From the NCBI GenBank assembly GCA_963664935.2, contig CAXXSE010000002.1:520492-584491 (forward strand): a stretch of 64,000 nucleotides of DNA, in the 5' to 3' direction. The position numbers and the translations under genes are program-made. Below are positions 35,705 through 45,354 of this stretch, in pieces; positions within the stretch are counted from its first letter, which is position 1, and each line of letters opens with the position of its first letter. This DNA comes from G963664935 sp963664935. Lineage in GTDB: Bacteria > Pseudomonadota > Gammaproteobacteria > Methylococcales > G963664935. The notes beneath the pieces were generated by a model that was not told the origin of the DNA, did no database searches, and saw only the letters and a list, made by a program, of their open reading frames with translations.

Positions 35705-36473
35705 AATCACCGAATCCGCCATTGAAAAACACGCCATCGAACTCCTCGAAAAGCAGGGCTATCAATATATCTACGCCCCATCCATCGCCCCGGACAGCGA
35801 CACCCCAGAAAGACAAAGTTATGAAGATGTGTGGCTCTTAGAACGACTACAAACCGCCGTCGATCGGATCAATACATCTATTCCAGCGGATATTCGCGAA
35901 GACGCGATTAAGCAGATTCTAAGGCTTAATTCTCCTGAGCTTATTGCCAACAACGAAACCTTTCACAGGATGCTGACGGAAGGAATAACAGTCAGTATTC
36001 AGAAGGACGAACACAGCCGGGGCGATCTGGTCTGGCTGATTGATTTTCAGCATCCGGAGAATAACGATTTTCTAGTTGCGAACCAATTCACCGTGATCAA
36101 AAACAATGTTAATAAACGCCCGGATGTAATCCTTTTTGTCAATGGTTTGCCTTTGGTAGTCATTGAGCTGAAAAACCCGGTGGATGAGAATGCAACCGTC
36201 AGGTCTGCATTCAAACAGTTCCAAACTTACAAACAGGCAATCCCAAGCTTGTTTACCTATAACGGTTTTATGATTAATTCCGATGGACTAGAAGCCAAAG
36301 CAGGCACTATCTCCGCCGGACTTAGCCGTTATATGTCCTGGAAAACAGCCGATGGCAATGTACCCTAAATAGCCATAATCACAAACTATCCACCCGATAT
36401 GCAGAAACTGGCGACTGAAACTGTTTTAAAACAGGCTGAATTGATCGCGGAAGAGCTTACGCGCGCGGAATAA
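35697..36473 (+). pseudogene. hsdR: Type I restriction endonuclease HsdR, internally deleted
   Basis: From ATG 35697 the frame encodes the HsdR N-terminal nuclease domain, with RPDVILFVNGLPLVVIELKN as the PD-(D/E)xK region. At 36366-36368 there is a TAA. The same frame then continues YPPDMQKLATETVLKQAELI to a stop at 36471-36473, which is the HsdR C-terminus. About 700 residues of helicase motor domain are missing between. The protein could not translocate DNA, so restriction is lost. Confidence 0.85.
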
Positions 36474-36675
36474 CCAATTTGCCATAGTCTGTTCAGTAGA
36501 AACGATCCCAGGGGAATTCAATAAGAAATGCTATCAAACACATACACACCGACAAAAAAAGGCGTTGCTCTGCTTTTTGCCGCCGATGATGCGACGTGAG
36601 AAAGCTGAGCGGAAATCGACTGATCTAACTTGGACCGACCAGGCTAGCGACTTCCTATTCTCCCGCGGATTCCTG

Positions 36676-37713
36676 CTACTTCACCGTGCTCATTCGATAA
36701 AGGTTCGGATTAAACACGACCCCTTTTTCGGTCACGATGGCATCGATCAACTCCCCAGGCGTTACATCAAAAACCGGATTCCACGCATCGATAACGCTGT
36801 CCCGGCCAAAATAGCAATCCATGAGTAGTTCCCGGGAATCACGTTGTTCGATAACAATTTTATCGCCTGTTTTTGTATCCCAATCGATCGTCGAAGTTGG
36901 CGCTACCACCATAAATTTGACGCTATGATGCCGCGCCAAAACCGCAAGCGAATAGGTCCCGATTTTATTCGCGACATCGCCATTGGCGGCAATTCTATCG
37001 GCGCCTACGATAACCCATCCAATTTTCTTGGCGTGCATTAAACTTGCCGCGGCGGAATCCGCTATTAGCGTCGCTGGAATTCCATCCTGCTGCAATTCCC
37101 AAACGGTCAATCTCGCGCCTTGCAACCATGGCCGGGTTTCACTGGCGTAAATCATATTCAACCCTCGTTTAAAGGCGCTACGGACCACGCCTAAAGCAGT
37201 ACCGTAGCCACCCGTTGCCAATGACCCGGTATTACAATGGGTCAGGATCCCATGGGTCTCGGATAATAAATCCGCGCCCGTCTCTCCCATTTTTCGGTTT
37301 GCGGCAATATCGTTTTCATGAAGACGAAGAGCGAATTTCAGAAGCGGAGGGACCGGATCGGTTTCGATTGTTCCTATCAATTCACGCATCGCGTGAATAG
37401 CCCAAAACAAATTAACCGCTGTAGGTCTTGCGGCCGTCAACAACTTAAGGTCTTTATCAATTTTATTTTTCCAGTTTTTGGGATCTGAAGCGTATTGCCC
37501 ACGCGCCGCCAAAACAACACCATACGCGGCGGTTATTCCGATCGCCGGAGCACCACGGACTTTCATACTTTGAATTGCTTCAGCCACTTGTTTGGCGGTG
37601 GTTACGGTCTCGTAACTGATCTGGTCGGGCAATTTTCGTTGATCCAAAATCCTTAGACCTTCCTGGACCCACTGGATTGCGCGAATCTGATCGGTTTCTT
37701 CAACAAAGTTCAT
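36676..37713 (-). CDS. mtnA: S-methyl-5-thioribose-1-phosphate isomerase
   Basis: MtnA isomerises methylthioribose 1-phosphate to the ribulose form in methionine salvage. The protein has KVRGAPAIGITAAYGV, THCNTGSLATGGYGTALGV with the catalytic Cys and GADRIAANGDVANKIGTY with the catalytic Asp. Starting at ATG 37713 (MNFVEETDQIRAIQW) gives about 345 residues, the normal length; the frame opens 21 codons earlier with a basic stretch unlike the family. It is divergent from ino1. No other mtn genes are nearby. Confidence 0.93.
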   Translation of the reverse strand: MNFVEETDQIRAIQWVQEGLRILDQRKLPDQISYETVTTAKQVAEAIQSMKVRGAPAIGITAAYGVVLAARGQYASDPKNWKNKIDKDLKLLTAARPTAVNLFWAIHAMRELIGTIETDPVPPLLKFALRLHENDIAANRKMGETGADLLSETHGILTHCNTGSLATGGYGTALGVVRSAFKRGLNMIYASETRPWLQGARLTVWELQQDGIPATLIADSAAASLMHAKKIGWVIVGADRIAANGDVANKIGTYSLAVLARHHSVKFMVVAPTSTIDWDTKTGDKIVIEQRDSRELLMDCYFGRDSVIDAWNPVFDVTPGELIDAIVTEKGVVFNPNLYRMSTVK

Positions 37714-37955
37714 TTTCTTCTTACGTCGATTGAATACTCTATACAAAAGTCTTTCATCTATGTTATTTTTAGTCAAAAATCACGGGTTGTGGACATCCAT
37801 CGTCTGACCCAACGAAAAGAATCAAGTCGAGGCGATGTTATAATACCGGAAGTTTAAAAAATACGGCCTATGTCATTTTGTTGAAATTGTAAAACACACC
37901 TCGACTAATCGGGTGAGGTATAACATTTTCATATAAAAACCTGCACAAACTGAAA

Positions 37956-39077
37956 ATGAGAAAAATAAGAATAGCGATCGCTGGAATCGGAAATTGCGCC
38001 AGCTCTTTGATCCAGGGGATTCACTATTACCGGGATAAGCAGCGCGAAGATGCGATCGGTCTGATGAACTGGGAAATCGGCGGCTACAAACCATCGGACA
38101 CGGATGTGGTTGCGGCCTTTGATATTGATCGACGCAAAGTAGGTCGCGACGTATCGGAAGCAATTTTCGCTAAACCGAACTGCACGAAAGTTTTTTTTGA
38201 GGATATCCCGCCTTTGGGAATTACCGTCAACATGGGAAATGTGCTGGATGGGTTTTCCGAGCATATGGCCGATTATAATCCAAACCATACTTTTGCTCTC
38301 GCTGACGCCCAACAACCTTCAAAAAACCATGTCGTAAATCTACTCAAAAAAACCGATACCGATGTATTTTTAAATTACCTGCCGGTGGGTTCGGAGGAAG
38401 CCACCCAGTTCTACGCCGAGTGCTGTTTAGAGGCAGGCGTCGCTTTTATCAACAATATTCCGGTTTTCATTGCCAGCAACCCCGACTGGGCGCAACGCTT
38501 CGCGGCTAAAAATATTCCCATTATCGGAGACGATATTAAAGCTCAGTTAGGGGCAACCATTACCCATCGCATGCTCACCGATTTATTTAATAATCGCGGT
38601 GTAAAGCTGGACCGTACTTACCAACTTAACACCGGAGGCAATACCGACTTTTTAAACATGCTGAATCGCCACCGCTTGGCATCGAAAAAGATTTCTAAAA
38701 CCGAAGCGGTCCAATCGGTGACGGGAGAACGTTTGGACGATGACAACATCCACATCGGCCCCAGCGATTACGTTCCCTGGCAAAAAGACAATAAACTTTG
38801 TTTCATCCGGATGGAAGGCAAAATTTTCGGCGATGTCCCCATGAACATCGAACTTCGGCTATCGGTGGAGGACTCTCCTAATTCCGCGGGTGTCGCCATA
38901 GATGCCATCCGTTGCGCGAAATTAGCCCTGGAAAGGGGTATAGGCGGAATACTTGAGGCGCCATCAGCATACTTTTGCAAACATCCGCCACAACAATACA
39001 CCGATGCGGAAGCTCTGCGGATGTTACAGGAATTCATCGGGGAAAAACCGAATATACCGTATATAAAAGCCCTATAG
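37956..39077 (+). CDS. ino1: myo-Inositol-1-phosphate synthase
   Basis: The 373-residue protein is a short, prokaryotic-type inositol-3-phosphate synthase. It has an N-terminal NAD-binding GIGNCASSLIQGI, then DVVAAFDIDRRKVG, FINNIPVFIASNPDW and GDDIKAQLGATITHR with the catalytic lysine region. It converts glucose 6-phosphate to inositol phosphate. That product could be used for inositol lipids or for compatible solutes; the partner genes are not here. A polysaccharide deacetylase gene follows 54 bases later on the same strand. Confidence 0.93.
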   Translation: MRKIRIAIAGIGNCASSLIQGIHYYRDKQREDAIGLMNWEIGGYKPSDTDVVAAFDIDRRKVGRDVSEAIFAKPNCTKVFFEDIPPLGITVNMGNVLDGFSEHMADYNPNHTFALADAQQPSKNHVVNLLKKTDTDVFLNYLPVGSEEATQFYAECCLEAGVAFINNIPVFIASNPDWAQRFAAKNIPIIGDDIKAQLGATITHRMLTDLFNNRGVKLDRTYQLNTGGNTDFLNMLNRHRLASKKISKTEAVQSVTGERLDDDNIHIGPSDYVPWQKDNKLCFIRMEGKIFGDVPMNIELRLSVEDSPNSAGVAIDAIRCAKLALERGIGGILEAPSAYFCKHPPQQYTDAEALRMLQEFIGEKPNIPYIKAL

Positions 39078-39131
39078 GCTATAGACCAATTCTCAGGTCA
39101 ATTATTCATTAGTGCTCTCTAATAATAAGGC

Positions 39132-39908
39132 ATGACAAAAATCCCGATTTTTTATTACCATTCAATCGGTAATAAGGGCCCGGAAACTCTGGCTGCCAAC
39201 ATCTTCAGAACACACCTCGAACTTCTAACGCATCTGGAATTCACCCCAATCACCTTTTCCCAATTGATCAATGGCCAGTACGACACTAAGCGTAGAAATG
39301 CCGTATTGACCTTTGATGACGGTCTAATCGATAACTACGACAAAGCGTTCCCTATTTTGAAGGAATTTGGTTTTAAGGCCACGTTTTTCATCATCGCCGG
39401 ATTCGACAAGGTAACTCGCTGGGTAAATCCGAAAAACTACAATTGGAGCGACTTTAAGCGGGATGGATACACGATTCCGTTCCCAAGCATGCAGAATCAC
39501 CATCGAGAGGAACTCATAAAGTACGGCATGGAAATAGGCTGTCACAGCCTGTCTCACCCGAAACTCAATAAGATCCCCCCTACTCTGTTGAAAAAAGAAA
39601 TCTTCGATTCCAAAACACGCCTTGAAAACAGCCATGGGATTGAAATATCAAGCTTTTGTTTTCCCAAGGGCCGGTACAATAAAACCATTTTAAACCTTGT
39701 CGAAAAAGCCGGTTTTCAAGGTGCGTGCACAACTATGCCGGGGTTTTATTCCTCAGACGGGAACCCATTTGAATGTGGTCGATTTTTGGTCGAAAACCCC
39801 CGATTTTTTCGAGGCATTTTGAAGTTAGCCATCAGCAACAACCTATTTTTTCAAAATACCCTAAAGGCGATCAGACCCATACTAAAATTAAAAAACATTT
39901 ATCTTTAA
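39132..39908 (+). CDS. Polysaccharide deacetylase family protein
   Basis: The 258-residue protein has a NodB-type domain: AVLTFDDGLIDNY near the N-terminus with the metal-binding Asp, GCHSLSHPKL with two metal His residues, and SFCFPKGRYN near the active Arg region. These enzymes remove acetyl groups from N-acetylated sugars in polysaccharides. There is no signal peptide, so it may act on cytoplasmic or lipid-linked sugars. It ends 9 bases before the convergent fxsA gene and is probably co-transcribed with ino1. Confidence 0.85.
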   Translation: MTKIPIFYYHSIGNKGPETLAANIFRTHLELLTHLEFTPITFSQLINGQYDTKRRNAVLTFDDGLIDNYDKAFPILKEFGFKATFFIIAGFDKVTRWVNPKNYNWSDFKRDGYTIPFPSMQNHHREELIKYGMEIGCHSLSHPKLNKIPPTLLKKEIFDSKTRLENSHGIEISSFCFPKGRYNKTILNLVEKAGFQGACTTMPGFYSSDGNPFECGRFLVENPRFFRGILKLAISNNLFFQNTLKAIRPILKLKNIYL

Positions 39909-39917
39909 CGGAATTTG

Positions 39918-40358
39918 TTAGTCGTCCCGTTTAAACTCCCCCTCTAAGGTATCTTGCTTTTGGGTCGCTTTTTGTTGTTTAGATGCGTTCACATAGCTGC
40001 TCAAACCCTTTTCCATCATATATAATGCAAATTTTTTCCGAGATACCGGAATCAGGCAAAGAAAACCCAAAATGTCGGTAAAAAATCCAGGGGTCAATAA
40101 TAGCGCTCCACCCACGAGCAATATCGGTCCTTCGATAATTTCCATGGTAGGGACTTCGCCTTGCGCCATGCCGGCCTGAAATCTTTGCCACGTAGAAAAA
40201 CCTTGTACTCTTAAAAGCCACGCTCCGATTACCGCCGTCGCTACTACCATAAACACCGTGGGCAAAATACCGATGATGCCGCCTATTCTCAACAGAAGAT
40301 AAATTTCTATTAACGGAACTAAAATAAAAAAAAGAAAAATTAAACGAAATAATGGCAC
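39918..40358 (-). CDS. fxsA: FxsA family membrane protein
   Basis: The 146-residue protein has four hydrophobic segments, with the FxsA patterns FFILVPLIEIYLLLRIGG, VPTMEIIEGPILLVGGALLL and TPGFFTDILGFLCLIP. FxsA was identified as a suppressor of phage T7 exclusion when overexpressed; its ordinary role is unknown. It has a basic, Lys/Gln-rich cytoplasmic tail. The gene is divergent from cutA with 42 bases between. Confidence 0.9.
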   Translation of the reverse strand: MPLFRLIFLFFILVPLIEIYLLLRIGGIIGILPTVFMVVATAVIGAWLLRVQGFSTWQRFQAGMAQGEVPTMEIIEGPILLVGGALLLTPGFFTDILGFLCLIPVSRKKFALYMMEKGLSSYVNASKQQKATQKQDTLEGEFKRDD

Positions 40359-40400
40359 AATTTTTATCCTAAAACAAACGAGGTTCTATAATCTGAGGCG

Positions 40401-40733
40401 ATGTCCGAACACTACTGTTTAGTATTATGCACCTGTCCCAAAGACGATACCGCCGCACAGTTGGCCAAGGAAATCATTTCCCGTCGGCTTGCGGCTTGCG
40501 TCAATATTTTACCAGGAATTACTTCGGTTTATCCCTGGAAGGATAAAATAGAAAGCGACCAGGAACAATTGCTCTTGATCAAAACGCAATCTGATCGATT
40601 TACTCAATTGGAGGCATTCATAAAGGAACACCATCCCTATGAACTTCCGGAAATAATAGCTGTCCCTATCAACCACGGGTCCACCGAATATCTCAACTGG
40701 ATTTCTCTATGTATAAACGCCCAATCAGCATAA
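40401..40733 (+). CDS. cutA: Divalent cation tolerance protein CutA
   Basis: The 110-residue protein has the CutA core: AACVNILPGITSVYPWKDKI, EQLLLIKT and HPYELPEIIAVPI. CutA forms stable trimers and is linked to copper tolerance. Its end overlaps the start of dsbD by 25 bases, the classical cutA-dsbD order of Gammaproteobacteria, so translation of dsbD is coupled. Confidence 0.94.
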   Translation: MSEHYCLVLCTCPKDDTAAQLAKEIISRRLAACVNILPGITSVYPWKDKIESDQEQLLLIKTQSDRFTQLEAFIKEHHPYELPEIIAVPINHGSTEYLNWISLCINAQSA

Positions 40734-42586
40734 TCTTTTTGATTTTCTTTTTCCAAACCGCATTCGCTTTAGATACACCGGATAAGCCATCCGCCGACAT
40801 TGGAAGTAAATCAACGCTTCCACGCGCTTTACCGGCCTTAAATCAAGCCTTCCAATTCCTCGGACTTGGCGCATCCCAAGACGAATTACTTCCGCCGGAC
40901 CAAGCCTTTCAGTTCAATGCGGAGGTCAAAGATAGTAAGGCCCTAAGCGTCCATTGGCAAATTGCCGAGGGTTACTACCTTTATCGGGATAAATTTGCAT
41001 TCGTCTTGACCGATGATGAAAACATACAACTGGGGCGCTATCAGATACCCCATGGCAAACCCAAATATGAAGAAACCTTTGGCGATGTTGAAGTTTTCTA
41101 CCGGAATGTCGGTTTCGACTTGCCCCTGACCCTTGGCAGCCTAAAACCAACCCGGATTACCTTAACCGCAAAATATCAGGGCTGTGCTGAAATAGGCGTC
41201 TGTTACCCTCCCCTGGAAAAAACTGTTTTCCTGGAATTGCCGGGGGCCACCGATCAAAATTACTCGATAAATAATTACCCGGTCTCAGAGCAAAGCCAGA
41301 TTGCCCAAACGCTCAAAAGCCGAACGCTCTGGTTGACCATGCTCAGTTTTTTCGGTTTCGGATTGTTGCTGGCTTTCACGCCGTGTATCTTTCCGATGAT
41401 CCCGATATTATCCGGCATCATTATCGGTCAAGGTAAAGGGATAACGGTAGCTCATGGCTTTATCATATCATTGAGCTACGTGGTTGCATCGGCTCTGACC
41501 TTCACGGTATTTGGTATTTTAGCGGGGCTTTTTGGCGATAATCTGCAGGCGATATTCCAGGAACCGTGGGTAATCACCTCCTTTAGTTTCGTCTTTATCC
41601 TGCTGGCGCTTTCCATGTTCGGTTTCTACAATTTGGAAGTCCCGGCTTCGATCCAAGCCAAACTCACGGTATTTAGCAATAACCAAAAGCATGGATCCAT
41701 CGTCGGCGCCGCGGTTATGGGTTGTCTTTCGACTTTGATCGTCGGTCCTTGTGTAGCGGCGCCCCTCGCCGGCGCGCTCATCTATATCGGGCAAACAGGC
41801 GATGCAACACTAGGGGGTCTCGCTCTTTTTGCATTGGGTATGGGGATGGGAGCACCATTACTTCTCATAGGTGTTTCCGCCGGGAAATTATTACCAAAAG
41901 TCGGTCCATGGATGAATGTAACCAAATCGGTTTTTGGTGTCGGTTTGCTAGCGGTGGCAATCTGGTTAATGGAACGAATCGTCCCCGTTACCGTCACCAT
42001 GGTATTGTGGGCGCTGCTATTGATCATTCCAGCCGTTTATATGAGCGCCCTTGACGCTTTGCCGGTTGATGCTTCCGGTTGGCGAAAGTTATGGAAAGGG
42101 ACAGGGTTGTTTATGCTAACCTACGGGATTCTGATGTTGGTTGGAGTAGCCTCAGGCAGCAAGAATATTTTGCAACCGTTACAATCTCTGGCTCGGCCAG
42201 CTTCGCTTTCCGCTCCCGCTGAATTGGTTTTCGAGCGGGTCGTTTCGATATCGGCTTTGGAAAATCGGCTCACTTCCGCCGGTAACAATGGGAAATGGAC
42301 GATGCTCGACTTTTACGCCGATTGGTGTATTTCCTGTAAAGAAATGGAAAGTTTTACTTTCTCCGACCCTAAGGTTCAAGCATTACTATCAAATATGGTG
42401 CTGGTCCAGGCTGATGTCACCAAAAACTCATTGCAGGATAAGGAACTGCTCAGCCATTTTGAATTGATCGGCCCCCCGGCTATCCTATTTTTCAGCCCCA
42501 ATCAAAAAGAGCAGAAAGCTCTGCGAATTATCGGCTATAAAAATGCCGATGATTTTCTTCTGCACCTCAAACAAATCGGCGTGTGA
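40709..42586 (+). CDS. dsbD: Thiol:disulfide interchange protein DsbD
   Basis: DsbD carries electrons from cytoplasmic thioredoxin to periplasmic thiol proteins. The 625-residue protein has a signal peptide (IFLIFFFQTAFA), an N-terminal periplasmic domain with the Cys pair in GCAEIGVCYPPL, an eight-helix membrane domain with Cys in TPCIFPMIP and VGPCVAAPLAG, and a C-terminal thioredoxin domain with WCISC. All three cysteine pairs are present. It overlaps cutA upstream and the TlpA-like gene by one base downstream (TGATG), so all three should be one operon. Confidence 0.95.
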   Translation: MYKRPISIIFLIFFFQTAFALDTPDKPSADIGSKSTLPRALPALNQAFQFLGLGASQDELLPPDQAFQFNAEVKDSKALSVHWQIAEGYYLYRDKFAFVLTDDENIQLGRYQIPHGKPKYEETFGDVEVFYRNVGFDLPLTLGSLKPTRITLTAKYQGCAEIGVCYPPLEKTVFLELPGATDQNYSINNYPVSEQSQIAQTLKSRTLWLTMLSFFGFGLLLAFTPCIFPMIPILSGIIIGQGKGITVAHGFIISLSYVVASALTFTVFGILAGLFGDNLQAIFQEPWVITSFSFVFILLALSMFGFYNLEVPASIQAKLTVFSNNQKHGSIVGAAVMGCLSTLIVGPCVAAPLAGALIYIGQTGDATLGGLALFALGMGMGAPLLLIGVSAGKLLPKVGPWMNVTKSVFGVGLLAVAIWLMERIVPVTVTMVLWALLLIIPAVYMSALDALPVDASGWRKLWKGTGLFMLTYGILMLVGVASGSKNILQPLQSLARPASLSAPAELVFERVVSISALENRLTSAGNNGKWTMLDFYADWCISCKEMESFTFSDPKVQALLSNMVLVQADVTKNSLQDKELLSHFELIGPPAILFFSPNQKEQKALRIIGYKNADDFLLHLKQIGV

Positions 42587-43095
42587 TGCGATTTAAAGTT
42601 ATCAGTAGCTTAATCGCTGTTATCGGATTATTGGTAGGTCTTGCGGTTTTCCAGTGGTTTTCGCTGATTAATACAAAAGAAATTATATTATCTGAATTCA
42701 CATTTCAAGACATTCAGGGTATCGAACGCAATAGCCAGGAATGGCTGGGAAAAGTCGTCATTTTCAATTTTTGGGCCACATGGTGTCCGCCTTGCCGAGA
42801 GGAAATTCCGGAGTTCATCAAGCTTCAAAAAAAATACAACAATCAAGGACTCCAGTTCGTTGGCATTGCTATCGAAGACCAACACCCGGCATCGGAATTC
42901 GCAAAACAAACGGGTATCAATTACCCGATCCTGATTGGAGAAACCGGGGGTATTGAACTTTCCGTGCAACTGGGCAATGCCATCCATGCTCTACCTTTTT
43001 CGGTTGTCGTGGATCGCCGGGGTAAAATCGTTTATACCCATTCCGGAATATTCAAACCGCAACACATTACTGAGATTACTACGCCGCTTTTTTAA
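42586..43095 (+). CDS. TlpA/ResA-like membrane-anchored thioredoxin
   Basis: The start is ATG 42586, overlapping the dsbD stop as TGATG; the preceding GTG is in frame but less likely. The protein of 169 residues has one N-terminal helix (LIAVIGLLVGLAVFQWF) and a thioredoxin domain with FWATWCPPCREEIPEF. It would be reduced by DsbD and act on cysteines in periplasmic proteins, for example in cytochrome c maturation. The adjacent electron supplier supports this. Confidence 0.9.
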   Translation: MRFKVISSLIAVIGLLVGLAVFQWFSLINTKEIILSEFTFQDIQGIERNSQEWLGKVVIFNFWATWCPPCREEIPEFIKLQKKYNNQGLQFVGIAIEDQHPASEFAKQTGINYPILIGETGGIELSVQLGNAIHALPFSVVVDRRGKIVYTHSGIFKPQHITEITTPLF

Positions 43096-43175
43096 ACGAT
43101 CAACCTGAGTCCGTGACTTCAATGCGGATAGCGGAGTGCATAATGTCCAATACAAAATCCAACCTATAAAAAAAA

Positions 43176-43616
43176 GCGAGTCGGCCGATAAGCCGGGTTC
43201 TGTCTTGGGCAGCCATTCACCTGGGACGCACGTCGCCGTGCGTCTCTAGCAACCTACCCGGGAACCGTGCGGGCCGCACGCATGTTCCCCTATTTGGTCT
43301 TGCTCCGGGTGGGGTTTACCCTGCCACTGCTGTTACCAGCAGCGCGGTGCGCTCTTACCGCACCTTTTCACCCTTACCCAGCCCCAATCCCGTTACAACT
43401 TGTTAGCTCGTTTTTAATCTAACAAGTTGTAATGGGATTAGGGCTGGGCGGTATATTTTCTGTGGCACTTTCCATAGGCTCGCGCCTTCCAGGCGTTACC
43501 TGGCACCCTGCCCTTTGGAGCCCGGACTTTCCTCTACCCAGCACCTATCTTTCGAGAATCCTACCCAAGGATTTTCGAAAGATAAGTACTGGACAGCGAC
43601 TGCCTGGCCGACTCAC
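43176..43616 (-). ncRNA. rnpB: RNase P RNA (type A)
   Basis: On the minus strand, gagtcggccaggcagtcgc opens the RNA and gaccgataagcc-type 3' sequence (acagaacccggcttatcggc) closes it; gagtcggcc pairs with ggccgactc as stem P1. The universal segment agaggaaagtccgggctcc lies at 43517-43536. The RNA of about 441 nt is longer than usual because two hairpins are extended: P3 at 43545-43595 and a stem of about 27 bp at 43379-43447. A run of T follows the 3' end as a terminator. The short ORF antisense to it is not a gene. It provides the catalytic RNA for tRNA 5' maturation. Confidence 0.95.
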
Positions 43617-43661
43617 GAGAACGATACTACCGCGATTATAAATTAGAGGCAATCTAAACAG

Positions 43662-44507
43662 TTACGAAACAAAAAACTGTATATTGTCAATGAGGCGGGC
43701 TCTCCCTAACCATGCAGCCGCTAAAATCACTAATTCACGATCACCTTTTTCCGCTACACCTAAGTCGTTTTTTCGCCGAATACTGAAATAATCAGGTTTG
43801 AAGCCCGATGCTTGCAATCGATTCCACTGTTGGGCCTCAATTTGACGAAAATCGTGGTTTTCCCTTTTTATAGACACTTCCGCGTCACAAAGCGATCGGT
43901 AAAGTTTGGCTGCTTGTTTCCTTTCCTCGGCGGACAGATACATATTTCTGGAACTCATCGCCAAACCATCTGCTTCCCGAACGGTTGGCGCACCTACAAT
44001 TTCCACTGGAATATTCAGATTCGTCACCATAGTGCGAATTAGCAGGAGTTGCTGAAAATCTTTTTCACCGAAGATCGCCATATCCGGCTGGACCATGTTG
44101 AATAATTTACAAACAACCGTGCTGACACCTCTAAAATGGGTTGGTCGAAATTCACCACAAAGAATATTCGATAATCCGTGAACATCCACATAGGTGTGGC
44201 AACCCTCCGGATACACTTCCGAAACGGGAGGTACAAATAATAGATCGACACGCTTATCGCATAATTTTCGGGAATCTTCCTCCAAAGGCCGGGAATACTG
44301 GTTATAATCTTCACCTTCCCCAAACTGAGCAGGATTCACAAATATGCTCGTCACCACTCTAGAAGCCAAGCTTCTAGCAATTTCTACAAGCTTGATGTGA
44401 CCATCGTGCAGATTCCCCATTGTGGGAACAAGCGCAATGCGATCGCCTGAATCACGCCAGCGTTTAACAATCTTTCGTAGCGCATCGACGGATTCGGCGG
44501 TTTCCAC
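43662..44507 (-). CDS. panC: Pantothenate synthetase PanC
   Basis: PanC joins pantoate and beta-alanine with ATP. The 281-residue protein has ALVPTMGNLHDGHIKLVEIA with the HDGH motif, FVNPAQFGEGEDY and FGEKDFQQLLLIRTMV, then SSRNMYLS. It is the last gene of pcnB-folK-panB-panC, 16 bases after panB. Confidence 0.96.
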   Translation of the reverse strand: METAESVDALRKIVKRWRDSGDRIALVPTMGNLHDGHIKLVEIARSLASRVVTSIFVNPAQFGEGEDYNQYSRPLEEDSRKLCDKRVDLLFVPPVSEVYPEGCHTYVDVHGLSNILCGEFRPTHFRGVSTVVCKLFNMVQPDMAIFGEKDFQQLLLIRTMVTNLNIPVEIVGAPTVREADGLAMSSRNMYLSAEERKQAAKLYRSLCDAEVSIKRENHDFRQIEAQQWNRLQASGFKPDYFSIRRKNDLGVAEKGDRELVILAAAWLGRARLIDNIQFFVS

Positions 44508-44523
44508 GAATTATCCTTTTTTG

Positions 44524-45342
44524 TTAAAAACTGTGTTCGTCCCTGGGAAAATCGCCTTGTCGTACCGCCGCGGCATAGGCCTTCACCGCATCCATCACGG
44601 CTCCTGTATCAGGCATGAAATTCTTGGAAAATTTCGGTGAACCGCCGATACTGATACCTAGCATATCGTAAAGCACCAGCACCTGACCGTCACAATTGGC
44701 GCCGGCCCCAATTCCGATCGTCGGTATATTTAACGCTTGGGTGATTTCATCGGCCAAAACAGTTGGAATGCATTCCAATACCAGAAGACTAACGCCTGCT
44801 TCCTCAAGAATGAGCGCATCCTCCAAAATCAACCGAGCAGTTTTACTATCCTTGCCTTGGACCCGATAAGATCCCAGTTGGTTGATCGACTGAGGTAACA
44901 ACCCCAAATGAGCACAAACAGGAATTCCTTCCGACACTAAAGTTTTAACTATCTCCGCCCGTTGACGCCCACCTTCCAGCTTGACCATCCGGGCATTTCC
45001 CTGCTGCATTAACCGAGCGGCATTAGTCACCGCCCGACCCGGTGATGAATAGCTGACGAAAGGCAGGTCCGCAACGATAAAGGCACGGCTACATCCGTTG
45101 GATACACACTTGGTGTGATATACCATATCGTCCATCGTCACTGGGACCGTACTGTCTCGACCCTGAATGACCGATCCCAACGAATCACCAACCAGTACAA
45201 TATCGATTCCAGCGTTATCCAATACCCTGGCAAAACTGGCATCGTAGGCGGTTAAGCAGGTAATTTTTTCACGACTGCGTTTCATCCCCGCCAGATCGAC
45301 GATAGAAATCGGTTTTTGGATTTGTCCTGACGTCGAATACAT
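44524..45342 (-). CDS. panB: Ketopantoate hydroxymethyltransferase PanB
   Basis: PanB adds a hydroxymethyl group from methylene-tetrahydrofolate to ketoisovalerate, the first step to pantothenate. The 272-residue protein shows KITCLTAYDASFARVLD, VLVGDSLGSVIQG, MVKLEGG and AHLGLLPQSINQLG. It sits between folK (12 bases upstream) and panC. Confidence 0.96.
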   Translation of the reverse strand: MYSTSGQIQKPISIVDLAGMKRSREKITCLTAYDASFARVLDNAGIDIVLVGDSLGSVIQGRDSTVPVTMDDMVYHTKCVSNGCSRAFIVADLPFVSYSSPGRAVTNAARLMQQGNARMVKLEGGRQRAEIVKTLVSEGIPVCAHLGLLPQSINQLGSYRVQGKDSKTARLILEDALILEEAGVSLLVLECIPTVLADEITQALNIPTIGIGAGANCDGQVLVLYDMLGISIGGSPKFSKNFMPDTGAVMDAVKAYAAAVRQGDFPRDEHSF

Positions 45343-45354
45343 CGGAGTAATGAT

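Noticed and set aside
43432..43641. 69-codon ORF on the + strand
   Set aside because: It is antisense to the RNase P RNA gene, whose conserved segments and P1 stem explain the sequence.
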